Under the pieces are notes generated by a model, which saw only the letters and a list, made by a program, of their open reading frames with translations, was not told the DNA's origin and ran no database searches. A stretch of DNA of 64,000 nt from Gammaproteobacteria bacterium (GTDB taxonomy: Bacteria > Pseudomonadota > Gammaproteobacteria > Magnimaribacterales > AG-339-G14). The stretch is taken from positions 398,762 through 462,761 of the forward strand of contig BPAJ01000001.1 in NCBI GenBank assembly GCA_019652555.1, written 5' to 3'. Each line of letters opens with the position of its first letter. Position 1 is the stretch's first letter. Below, in pieces: positions 19,538 to 28,292 of this stretch. The position numbers and the translations under genes were made by a program.

Positions 19538-20109
19538 TTAGCTTAGATATTTTTTTGTATTTAAAATAAAAATTTCTTTTATTTGGGCATCGTTTAGTCC
19601 TTGAACAACGTTTAATCTCAAAAAGAAAATAAAAGAAATACATTCAAATATTATTTCTCTTTCTGGCTTTTTTTTATTTTGAATTTCAGGAAGAATTGAA
19701 TAGACAAAATCTCTTAAAATTTGATTCCAAGAAAACATGTTTTTTCGTAAGGTTTTGTCTCGCCAAACGTTCTTAAAAGTCCAACGTAGAATATTTTGAT
19801 TTTTAATATAAAGTTGAATCAACACTGTGGAAAGATTTTCAATTCTCTTTTCAAGATGATCTTCTCTATCAATTGATAAAAAAGCATTTGTAAATTCATG
19901 CGCAAGTACTTGATCAAGATTTTCTTGAAGAGCTTCTTTATCCTTAAAATGGCGAAAAATTGTTCTTGTCCCTATTTTTGCTTCTTTTGCAATTGCATCA
20001 AATGAAATGTCAATATCTCCTTTTCTGACAATTTTCAAAGCAGTATTTAAATGAGATCTGCTGTGGATTCACTTCTTAATTTTCTACCGTCTTTTTTTAT
20101 TTCTTTCAT
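19538..20109 (-). CDS. TetR-family transcriptional regulator (frameshifted start)
   Basis: The ORF track starts at 20038, but the N-terminal part lies upstream in another frame: MKEIKKDGRKLRSESTADLI from ATG 20109. One extra T near 20048 joins it to LNTALKIVRKG. The helix-turn-helix is SFDAIAKEAKIGTRTIFRHFKDKEAL, a clear TetR DNA-binding domain, and the remaining 120 residues are a divergent ligand domain. About 190 residues. It is divergent from the secreted dehalogenase gene across a 66-base region that holds a strong promoter and imperfect inverted repeats, so it is a likely local regulator of the downstream catabolic cluster. Confidence 0.85.
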
Positions 20110-20115
20110 AAACTT

Positions 20116-20158
20116 TTGACACTCTTACTGCCATATTCTATATTTATTTGAAGAGTCA
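20116..20158 (+). promoter_or_regulatory. Sigma-70-type promoter and possible TetR operator
   Basis: Consensus -35 TTGACA at 20116-20121, exactly 17 bases of spacer, and -10 TATATT at 20139-20144, reading toward the dehalogenase gene at 20176. An imperfect inverted repeat, TGACACTCTT (20117-20126) and AAGAGTCA (20151-20158), flanks the -10 region and is a candidate operator for the adjacent TetR protein. A strong ribosome binding site, AAGGAG, follows near 20163. This is the best-looking promoter I found in the window. Confidence 0.65.
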
Positions 20159-20175
20159 TAGCAAGGAGAGGGCTA

Positions 20176-21275
20176 ATGAAATTAATTTCAAGTTTTTTTA
20201 TACTAATCATTTTAAACTTTTTCTTTTCATTCAATTTGTATGCAGATGAAATTAGAGAAGGTGTTTTAAGAACTCCCGATGAGAGGTTTGAAAATCTCAA
20301 AGATTATCCTTATAAACCAAATTACATGATGATCGATGGTCTGCGTATTCATTATTTAGACGAAGGTCCAAAAGATGCAAATCCAATTTTTCTTCTTCAT
20401 GGCGAACCAGCATGGAGTTATTTATTCAGAAAAATGATACCAATCCTCACCGCACAAGGTCATAGAGTAATCGTTCCAGATTGTGTAGGGTTTGGTAAAT
20501 CAGATAAATTTATTTCAAAATTTGACTACTCTTATAAACATCATGTTGATGTTATGAAAGAGTTGGTTGAAAGATTAAATCTTAAAAATGCTTCTTTTTT
20601 TGGGCAAGACTGGGGAGGTTTAGTCGGTTTAAGAGTGGTTGCGGAATTACCAGATCGCTTTAGTCATGTGATTGTATCCAATACCGGTATGCCAGCTCGT
20701 TCTGGCTTATCAGCTTGGGTATTTGAAAAATTAGTTCAGCTAAGAGTGTGGTGGATAGGACCTATTACTTTTGAAGAATTAATGACTAAGGCAGAGGGTG
20801 CATTAACGACTGAAAATCCTTCTCCATCATTAGGTGTCTCTTTGTTTAGCAATTGGATTGCTTATTCCTACTATGCAAATGATATGAATATTGCAGGAAT
20901 TATTGAAAACTTTGGTAGATTAGATTTATCAGAGGCGGAAGCTTATGCCTATGAAGCACCATATCCTTCCGGAAAGTATAAAGCTGGAGCTCATGTTTGG
21001 CCGTACCTAATTCCCACTCAACTGGCTGAAAATGAAAAACTTTGGCAAGATGTTTTTGAAAAGTGGGACAAGCCTTTTTTAGTGGCCTTTGGAGAAAATG
21101 AAAGAATCACTTTGGCTATGAAAGATGTTTTTTAGAAAGGATACCTAATCCTACTGTCATTACTTTAGGCGGTGCGAGTCATTTTGTTCAAGAGGAAGTA
21201 GGTCCTGAATTGGCGCAAATTATAAGTGATTTTGTAAGAGGGAAACCAGTTAGCGATCTGCTAGCAAATAATTAA
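20176..21275 (+). CDS. Secreted haloalkane-dehalogenase-like hydrolase (frameshift near C-terminus)
   Basis: Alpha/beta hydrolase of the haloalkane dehalogenase subfamily I type. A signal peptide of about 23 residues (hydrophobic core to NLYADE) predicts export to the periplasm. Motifs: HGEPAWSYLFRKMIP (oxyanion region), FFGQDWGG with the nucleophilic Asp and halide-binding Trp, and GGASHFVQEE with the catalytic His. The ORF track stops at 21135; removing or adding one T in the run near 21131 extends it (LERIPNPTVITLG) to TAA 21273-21275, about 366 residues. At the usual acid position (FSDSDPIT-like) it has FGENERIT, a Glu in place of Asp. Actual dehalogenase activity is uncertain, since relatives include epoxide hydrolases. 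Confidence 0.82.
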
Positions 21276-21373
21276 GGTCTTCTAAAAACTGAAAGATAAT
21301 TTTAAAGGTCTTCCTCTCATAGATAAATATAAAATTAATTTGGTAAGATAAATTTAAAAATAGAAGATTTTCA

Positions 21374-22405
21374 ATGACAAATCCCGTAAAACTAATTGGC
21401 AATGTAGCTTCTCCATACACCAGAAAAATGGTTGCATACCTGCGCTATAAAAGAATTCCTTATGAAGTTATTTGGCGACAAGCTGAGGATGCTTTAGCGG
21501 AAATGAATATCGAAGCACCAAAGCCAGTTTTGCTTCCCGTATTTATATTAAATAGGGAAGGTATTCCCACCGCAGTTACAGACTCAACTCCTTTGATAAG
21601 AGAATTTGAAGAAGCTTATCCAAAAAGACCCGTTCTTCCAAATGATCCTGCTTTAAATTTTATAAATTATGTCCTTGAGGATTTTGGCGATGAATGGTGT
21701 ACCAAGTATATGTTCCATTACAGATGGCATTTTTCTGAGGATGCAGATAATGCAGGAACCATACTACCTCTGGGAATAAATAATTCCTTGAAAGACGATG
21801 AACTAACTTTTTTTAAAGAAGTTTTTTCTAAGAGGCAAATAGATAGATTATGGGTAGTAGGCTCCAATAATGATACTGCAGAATTTATAGATAGAAGTTA
21901 TAAAAACGTCCTTTCAATTTTTGAGACGCATTTTAAAAAGCAACCTTTTTTGTTGGGTAATTTTCCATCTTCATGCGACTTTGCAGTATTTGGTCAGTTT
22001 ACTCAATTGGTGGGATTTGATCCCACTCCTAGAAAAATCGCCCATGAGATATCTCCTCGAACAGTAGCTTGGGTAAATACCTTGGATGATAGAGGAGGGC
22101 TCGAATATCAAGAAGAAAACTTTACTTTGGATAACTTAAGCGATTCCATACATGAGTTATTCAAGGAACTTTCAACTTCGTATGTACCGACTATGATCGA
22201 AAATCATAGAGCCATTGGAAATAGTGATAAAGAATGGTCTGTAGATTTAGCAGGATATCCTTGGAAACAGAAATCTTTTCCTTACCAGGCTAAATGCTTA
22301 GACTGGATAAGAGAAGAATTTCAGAATCTTGATCAAGCAAATCAAGAAAAAGTATTAAATTTTTTAACGGCAAATAATTGCCAAGCGTTAGTGGAGATAT
22401 CATGA
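21374..22405 (+). CDS. Glutathione S-transferase-like protein
   Basis: An intact 343-residue protein. The N-terminal thioredoxin-like domain reads LIGNVASPYTRKMVAYLRYKRIPYE with the cis-Pro/ligand loop TDSTPLIREFEE, typical of GST. A helical C-terminal domain (FLLGNFPSSCDFAVFGQ) and about 90 extra C-terminal residues make it longer than ordinary GSTs (200-230). It may conjugate or carry a glutathione adduct in the same pathway as the neighbouring dehalogenase-like and nitronate-monooxygenase-like enzymes. The stop overlaps the next ATG (ATGA), so translation is coupled. Confidence 0.75.
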   Translation: MTNPVKLIGNVASPYTRKMVAYLRYKRIPYEVIWRQAEDALAEMNIEAPKPVLLPVFILNREGIPTAVTDSTPLIREFEEAYPKRPVLPNDPALNFINYVLEDFGDEWCTKYMFHYRWHFSEDADNAGTILPLGINNSLKDDELTFFKEVFSKRQIDRLWVVGSNNDTAEFIDRSYKNVLSIFETHFKKQPFLLGNFPSSCDFAVFGQFTQLVGFDPTPRKIAHEISPRTVAWVNTLDDRGGLEYQEENFTLDNLSDSIHELFKELSTSYVPTMIENHRAIGNSDKEWSVDLAGYPWKQKSFPYQAKCLDWIREEFQNLDQANQEKVLNFLTANNCQALVEIS

Positions 22406-23331
22406 ATAGAATTACTGAAATGTTGGGCTGTAAATATCCAATCATTCAAGCTCCTATGGGCTGGATTGCAAGAAGTCAGTTGGCCTCTGCAGTTTCAAAT
22501 GCGGGTGGCTTTGGAATAATTGAGACTTCTTCGGGTGAGGTCGATCAATGCAAAGAGGAAATCAGAAAAATGGCTGCTCTTACCAATAGTCCCTTTGGCG
22601 TAAATTTACCAATACTATTTTTATCTGATGAAAGTATGCTTGAGGTTGTTATTGGTGAAAATATAAAGTTTGTAACAACTTCTGCAGGGGACCCAGCAAA
22701 ATATATTCACAAGCTCAAAGAAGCTGATATTAAAGTTTTTCATGCGGTACCAAGCTTAGCCGGTGCTTTAAAAGCAGTTGATGCTGGTGTTGACGGACTG
22801 GTTGTCGAGGGTACTGAAGGAGGTGGCTTCAAAAGTCCTGAAGAGGTCGGTTTGCATGTTTTGATTCAGTCGATAAGAAAGCATACAGATCTTCCAATCG
22901 TAGCTGCAGGTGGAATTGTCGATGGCGTTGGGATGGCAGCAGCTTTTGCTGCAGGTGCAGAAGGTATTCAAATGGGCACAAGATTTGTTTCTTCGGAAGA
23001 AAGTCCGGTGCATGAAAACTTTAAGGGAGCAATTGTTAATGGCTCAGAGCAGGGTACTTACATTCTCAATAAAAAATCCAAACCTTGTATCAGAGCTCTG
23101 AAAACAGACCTTACTGACAAAATCTACGAAGAAGGCCAAATGGATATGTCTGCTTTGGGCGGTATTAAAGATTTGTATTTTGGTGGAGATATGAATGCAG
23201 CTCCAGCTTTGGCAGGTCAATCAATTGGTCTTATTAACAAGGTAATGCCAGTAGAAGAAATCATCAAACAAACCATGCAAGAATTTAATACCGTTTGTGA
23301 CACTTTAACTAACTCCAAATTTGAACTATGA
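22402..23331 (+). CDS. Nitronate monooxygenase / 2-nitropropane dioxygenase family protein
   Basis: An FMN-dependent TIM-barrel enzyme of 309 residues. I use ATG 22402, which overlaps the GST stop, instead of the TTG at 22378 used by the ORF track. Motifs: the start YPIIQAPMGWIA, GTEGGG and AAGGIVDGVGMAAAFAAGAEGIQMGTRF for FMN phosphate binding. The family usually has GGH at the position where this protein has GGF (EGTEGGGFKS), so the catalytic His of nitronate oxidation is absent and the real reaction may differ. The stop overlaps the next gene by four bases. Confidence 0.82.
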   Translation: MNRITEMLGCKYPIIQAPMGWIARSQLASAVSNAGGFGIIETSSGEVDQCKEEIRKMAALTNSPFGVNLPILFLSDESMLEVVIGENIKFVTTSAGDPAKYIHKLKEADIKVFHAVPSLAGALKAVDAGVDGLVVEGTEGGGFKSPEEVGLHVLIQSIRKHTDLPIVAAGGIVDGVGMAAAFAAGAEGIQMGTRFVSSEESPVHENFKGAIVNGSEQGTYILNKKSKPCIRALKTDLTDKIYEEGQMDMSALGGIKDLYFGGDMNAAPALAGQSIGLINKVMPVEEIIKQTMQEFNTVCDTLTNSKFEL

Positions 23332-24413
23332 AAATCTTAAGAACACCCGATAGCGCATTTAAGAATATTCAGGGTTATCCTTTCGAACCCAATTACACAA
23401 CCATCAAAACTCATGACGGCTCTGACTTAAGAATTCATCATATCGATGAAGGCCCTAAAGATGGGCCCATTTTATTAGCAATGCACGGTCAACCGGTTTG
23501 GAGTTACCTATACAGCAGAATGATTCCCTATTTAACAGAAGCTGGTATAAGAGTTATTGCGCCAGATCTTCCAGGATATGGTAAGTCCGATAAACCTGCT
23601 TCCAGAGAAGATTACTCTTATCAAAGACAAGTTGATTGGATGACCGATTGGCTTAAAGCAAATGACTTAAAAGATTTGACTTTTTTTGGCCAAGATTGGG
23701 GAGGGCTTATTGGTTTGAGAGTTGTAGCTAATGAGCCAGATAGATTTTCCCGAGTTGCTATGGGAAATACCGGACTGCCTTATAATCCAGATACTCCTCA
23801 AGACGTCATCGATCAAGTCAAAGCTTTCAGAGAAAGCGATACCAAACTAACTGTAATGTCGATGCAAAAGGAAGTAAGTCAAATGGATGGTCAGAACCTT
23901 GTAGACGATCAAACTCCAACTAGTCCGGCTCTCAAATTCATGTATTGGCAAAAATTTTGTTGGGATACAGTTGATCTACCCATAGGTTTTTTAATGTCGA
24001 ACATGATGGCAAAAAATTCTATACTGAAAACACTAGTATCTTACTTTTTCCTAAATATCGGCTTGAGAAAACTTTTTCCTTTGAACAAATCAATTGATCA
24101 GGCATACGAAGCACCTTTTCCAGATCCATCCTACAAAATGGGTCCAAGAGCAATGCCAAGTCACGTTCCTACAATTCCTGATGAATCACTGGATGGTGTT
24201 AGACAAGCCAGAGAATTATTTAAAAATTGGCAAAAACCTTTTTTGAGCGTATTTGCTGGAGACGATCCAGTAACCAATGGAGCAGAGGCAGACGTATTAA
24301 AAATGTGTCCCATTGCAACTAGTGCACCTAACATTGGAGGCGGGCACTTCTTTCAATGGTCCAAGCCCAAAGAATTGTCAGGTCTTTTAAGCGAATTCAT
24401 TAAAAATACTTAA
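23328..24413 (+). CDS. Haloalkane-dehalogenase-like hydrolase, cytoplasmic
   Basis: An intact 361-residue paralogue of the secreted enzyme at 20176, sharing the RTPD-x-x-F-x-N start and general layout but lacking a signal peptide. Motifs: HGQPVWSYLYSRMIPYL, FFGQDWGGLIGLRVVANEPDRF with the nucleophile Asp, the acid Asp in FAGDDPVT, and the catalytic His in GGGHFFQWSKP. A cap-domain insert around residues 150-230 makes it longer than DhlA (310). Four-base overlap with the preceding gene places it in the same operon. Specificity is unknown; subfamily I membership is inferred. Confidence 0.85.
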   Translation: MKILRTPDSAFKNIQGYPFEPNYTTIKTHDGSDLRIHHIDEGPKDGPILLAMHGQPVWSYLYSRMIPYLTEAGIRVIAPDLPGYGKSDKPASREDYSYQRQVDWMTDWLKANDLKDLTFFGQDWGGLIGLRVVANEPDRFSRVAMGNTGLPYNPDTPQDVIDQVKAFRESDTKLTVMSMQKEVSQMDGQNLVDDQTPTSPALKFMYWQKFCWDTVDLPIGFLMSNMMAKNSILKTLVSYFFLNIGLRKLFPLNKSIDQAYEAPFPDPSYKMGPRAMPSHVPTIPDESLDGVRQARELFKNWQKPFLSVFAGDDPVTNGAEADVLKMCPIATSAPNIGGGHFFQWSKPKELSGLLSEFIKNT

Positions 24414-24418
24414 GAAAG

Positions 24419-24898
24419 ATGTTGGAACTACTCTTTCCTAAGCAAGCGGATAATAATTATTTGGGATATAAATTGGTTATTTACCTTTTTGTTCCTTTTT
24501 TATTACTCATGACATGGCGATCAGTGATTCACATGTCCTTTGAAGAATTCGGCTTGCATGAAATTGCAAACGTAAAAGTTTTAACGGGCGATCCTGACCC
24601 CATGCCATTGATTTATGCATTTTTCTCCGTTTGGGGACTAATTCAGCTGATATTTTGTGCACTTTCTTGGATTATTTTGTTGCGTTATAGGTCACTTACT
24701 CCTCTAATTATCTTTTGTTTTTTTATTGAGTGGGCAATGCGAATATTTGGATCTGACTCAGTAGTAAATGATTCTTCTTATTCAACCGGTATTACACCAG
24801 GAGTAACTTATGCCCCTTATGTTGTTATTTTTACTGGTATTATTTATTTTTCACGGTCAAAAATCCCAATAATACTGCCAATTAGTATTTTCAAGTAA
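24419..24898 (+). CDS. Unknown membrane protein
   Basis: A 159-residue protein with four hydrophobic segments (about residues 20-37, 63-90, 93-111 and 131-147). Conserved-looking features are MTWRSVIHM after the first segment and the polar ITPGVTYAPYVVIF before the last. I do not recognise the family. It starts five bases after the second dehalogenase gene and ends that operon, so it may serve the same pathway, for example as an uptake or anchoring component; this is only positional inference. Confidence 0.6.
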   Translation: MLELLFPKQADNNYLGYKLVIYLFVPFLLLMTWRSVIHMSFEEFGLHEIANVKVLTGDPDPMPLIYAFFSVWGLIQLIFCALSWIILLRYRSLTPLIIFCFFIEWAMRIFGSDSVVNDSSYSTGITPGVTYAPYVVIFTGIIYFSRSKIPIILPISIFK

Positions 24899-24973
24899 AA
24901 GAAAAGAATTTATTTAAAATCAATCTAAACAAATTAATAATTTTATTAATCAAATCTTATTTGGAGAATGGTT

Positions 24974-25702
24974 TTATTCCCAATTAAACTTAGGAAGTTT
25001 TTTTACACCCTTATCTATTTGCTCAGCCCAAATATCGGAAAGTTCTTTGAAGAAAGGAGAATCCAATTTAAGTTGGTCCTGAAAATCTAAATTAATCTGA
25101 TCTTTCTTAAAAACAATTAAATCAATGGGTGGGCCGACAGTTAGATCGGACCTCATAGTTGAATCCAAAGAAAGTAGGGCTACCCTTGCTGCATCACCTA
25201 TAGAAGTATCTTGATGAATCATCCTATCTAAAATTGGTTTTCCATATTTAGTTTCTCCAATTTGTAAATATGGCTGATCGTCAGACATATAGATATGATT
25301 ACCCTCTGGATAGACCAACATAAGATTTGGATCTTGGCCTTTAATTTGACCGCCTACAATAAAGTGGGAACCAAGAGAAACACTATTTTGCGATGGATTC
25401 TCGTTAGATATTGATTGATATTCAACATTTAACTCACCTATATAAGAGGCAACATCGTCTAAATCCTCACAAGTATTTAAAGTTCTGATTGTCTCGGAAG
25501 AAGTTAAATCTTTTTCTATTCTGTGATAAACAGCTTGAGATGTGGCGAGGTTACCGGAAGTTAGAATCACAAAAGCTCTATCTCCAACGTTGAAAGTAAA
25601 CATCTTGCAGTATGTACTGACATTATCTAAACCAGCGTTAGTACGAGAGTCAGAGGCGAAAACTAAGCCTTCTTCTATTTTGATTGCAACACAATAGGTC
25701 AT
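24974..25702 (-). CDS. Proteasome-type protease Anbu
   Basis: A 242-residue homologue of proteasome beta subunits (ancestral beta subunit). The N-terminus MTYCVAIKIEEGLVFASDSRTNAG carries Thr2 as the presumed nucleophile after Met removal and the DSRTNAG motif. The rest (ILTSGNLATSQAV, GSHFIVGGQIKG, MIHQDTSIGDAARVALLSLDSTMRSDLTVGPPIDL) matches the Anbu family closely. Its partners, the circularly permuted ATP-grasp and alpha-E proteins, lie divergently, with 35 bases between start codons. Anbu assembles into ring or helical particles; its physiological substrate is not known. Confidence 0.93.
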   Translation of the reverse strand: MTYCVAIKIEEGLVFASDSRTNAGLDNVSTYCKMFTFNVGDRAFVILTSGNLATSQAVYHRIEKDLTSSETIRTLNTCEDLDDVASYIGELNVEYQSISNENPSQNSVSLGSHFIVGGQIKGQDPNLMLVYPEGNHIYMSDDQPYLQIGETKYGKPILDRMIHQDTSIGDAARVALLSLDSTMRSDLTVGPPIDLIVFKKDQINLDFQDQLKLDSPFFKELSDIWAEQIDKGVKKLPKFNWE

Positions 25703-25737
25703 TTTCAGTAATAAATTGGACCTCAGCTTTATTATAA

Positions 25738-27224
25738 ATGAATGTTATATTGAGTATTGCTAAATATACAAATAACCATATGAAATTAAACTGGTCAAAT
25801 TATGATTTATCTGACTCTTTTGATGAATATATATCACCAAAAAAGAGTGTAAGAAGACATATAAAAAAGATAGGAAATTTCTTCGAATCCTTATCATCAA
25901 AAGAAATGGAGGAACTAGATTTAGCTACAAAAGCAGCCATTAAATCCCTTGGGATAAATTTTAGAGTCTATTCTGAAGGAGAATCATCTGAAAGAACTTG
26001 GCCACTTGATTTCATTCCTAGAATTATTAGAAAAAAAGAGTGGGATTTAGTTTCAAAAGGTCTTAAACAAAGGACTAAAGCTCTCAACTTATTTATTGAA
26101 GATTGTTATAACGAACAAAAATTTTTCAAACATTCAACAATGAATAAGGATCTTATTCTTAAATCTAAGTATTTTTTTTCCTTTTGTAAAAATATCAAAT
26201 TACCTAATTCTTCTTGGTCTCATATTTGTGGTTCAGATTTGATAAAAGACATCGATGGTAATTTTAACGTTTTAGAAGATAATCTTAGAATTCCTTCTGG
26301 AGTCTCTTATATGCTTGAAAATAGATATGTGATGAAAAGAGTATTTCCAGATCTATTTTTCGCATTACGGAGTTTCAAGAATTGATGAATATCCTCTGAG
26401 GCTCTATGAAACATTAGTTGAATCATCCTTCAAAAAAATTAAAAAACCAGAGATTGTTTTATTAACCCCAGGAATTTATAACTCCGCTTACTATGAGCAT
26501 TCATATCTAGCTCAGCAAATGGGAATAGATCTAGTTGAAGGTAGAGAGATTTAGTTGTTAAAGGATTTGTTTATAAAAAGACCATAGAAGGTTTTAGAAA
26601 AAATTGACGTAATTTATAGAAGAGGCAAGGCGATGAGTTTCTTGACCTGAAGTTGGAAATCTGACAGTGTTATAGGTGTCCAAGGTCTTATTAAATGCTG
26701 GAAAAAACAAAAACGTTTCCATTGTTAATACACCAGGTTGCGGAATAGCCGATGATAAAGCTGTTTATAACTATGTTCCTGAAATGGATTAATTTTTTTC
26801 TTGAAAGAAGATCCTGTTTTGCCAAATATTAGACTATCTTATGAGCAATAAAAAAGAAGAGGATTATGTTTTTGAAAACATAAGAAAAATGGTTATTAAG
26901 CCTGTTGCCGAAGCTGGGGGATATGGCATTGTTATCGGAAAACATTAACCAACACAGACTAAAGAAGATGCTAATTAAAGGTTCTCAGTAATACAAAAAA
27001 TTATGTTGCCCAGCCTTTAATAAATTTATCTACAACTCCAACTTATATGATAAAGATGTTGTTGCACCAAGACATTTAGATTTAAGACCTTTCATACTTT
27101 CAGGGAAAAACGTTTGCGTGACTATTGGGGGACCCAAAGGGGTAGCTCTCAAGAAAGGGTTTAGACTGTTGTTAATTCTTCACAAGGTGGTGGTAGCAAG
27201 GATACTTGGATTGTTGATGTTTGA
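25738..27224 (+). CDS. Circularly permuted ATP-grasp protein (DUF404/DUF407), many indels
   Basis: The N-terminal piece (25738-26385) has the family sequence: RRHIKKIG, ERTWPLDFIPRIIRKKEW and VLEDNLRIPSGVSYMLENR. The remainder is scattered over all three frames: RIDEYPLRLYETLVESS, VNTPGCGIADDKAVYNYVPEM, MVIKPVAEAGGYGIVIG (ATP-grasp loop) and APRHLDLRPFILSG, ending KDTWIVDV and TGA 27222-27224, overlapping the alpha-E start. I count about a dozen indels between 26360 and 27220, a much higher density than elsewhere. These proteins are predicted peptide ligases; with Anbu and alpha-E they form a known conserved gene set. An alternative start is ATG 25780. Either poor local sequence or a decaying gene. 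Confidence 0.85.
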
Positions 27225-28136
27225 TGAGTAGAAGTGCAAAACACTTACCTTTATTAGCTAGCTCGTTATATAGAGAGATGTGAAAATATTGCTCGGATGG
27301 TAGACGTTAATCTGGAGTTAATTTTAGATTTTCCAATTGATCATTCTTTGAATTGGAAGTCTCTTATAGACACATTAGACATTAATTACATTTATGAAAA
27401 AAAATACAAAAAATATAACGAAGAGAACGTAATTAATTTTTTATTTGAGGGAAAGACAAACTACAGTTCGATGAGGAATTGCCTAGATATGGCAAAATAT
27501 AATATTGAAAATGTTAGAGACGATCTTCCAAAAACAGCAAGCATTGCTTTGAATCACTTATACGATCATTTGAATAAAGAAAGTATAAGCAGAATTCATA
27601 AGAGAAAAATTCTTCCACATGTAACGGAAACAGTAAATTTGACACAAGAATTTTTTAGTTCGATTAATGACAATCTTTCTAGAGGTTATGAATTTGAATT
27701 CATTAGACTTGGGAGATTCCTAGAGAGAGTAGACATGATTTCGCGCATAATAGATTGTTTATGTATTACAAAGAGTGAAAAACAAACTTATGATTTTTCC
27801 TCTATGGAGTGGATTAGCTTGTTATCAATTTTGTCAGCCCAAGATGCATTCAGGAAAATTTCTAAAGGAGAAGTAGACAGGGGAGAAGTTATCAACTTTT
27901 TATTAAAAAATGATAGTTTTCCAAGGTCATTAACAAGATGTTTATCAATTCTCAGATTATGTTTAGAAAGCCTACCGAATAATGAAAATATTATTCTAAA
28001 AATTAGATCTTTAAGACTTAGATTTGATGTATCTAATTTTGATAAATTTGATGATGAGAAGCTGCATAACTTCCTAGATAAGTGTCAAAAAGATTTAACA
28101 TCCATTGATAATCTAGTAGAGCAAAATTACTTCTAA
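27224..28136 (+). CDS. Alpha-E domain protein (DUF403)
   Basis: Partner of the ATP-grasp protein. The ORF track begins at 27297, but the real start is MSRSAKHLPLLA at 27224, which overlaps the previous stop; two or so indels before 27295 shift the frame into ECENIARMVDVNLELILD. The rest is intact and all-helical, with the typical RGYEFEFIRLGRFLERVDMISRIID helix and SLRLRFD. About 304 residues, the usual length. The family is found almost always with DUF404/407 ATP-grasp proteins, often fused; its biochemical role is unproven. Confidence 0.9.
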
Positions 28137-28292
28137 TTTCATTTTTCATGTATCTAAATAATAGTAGGGCTACATCTAAAGCCTTAGTTTATTGTATTTA
28201 TACATTCGTATAATATATATTATGTTAAATACAAAAGAGACTTCAGTAAAACAATAAATAAAGGACTACCCTTAAAAAAGATTAAAATTAAA

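Noticed and set aside
26386-27223. Apparent 840-base non-coding gap in the ORF track
   Set aside because: Reading all three plus frames recovers successive conserved blocks of the DUF407 ATP-grasp protein; it is coding sequence broken by indels.
28137-28292. Possible small RNA or promoter array in the AT-rich gap after the alpha-E gene
   Set aside because: Only weak AT inverted repeats (GTATTTA...TAAATAC); nothing distinguishes them from composition.
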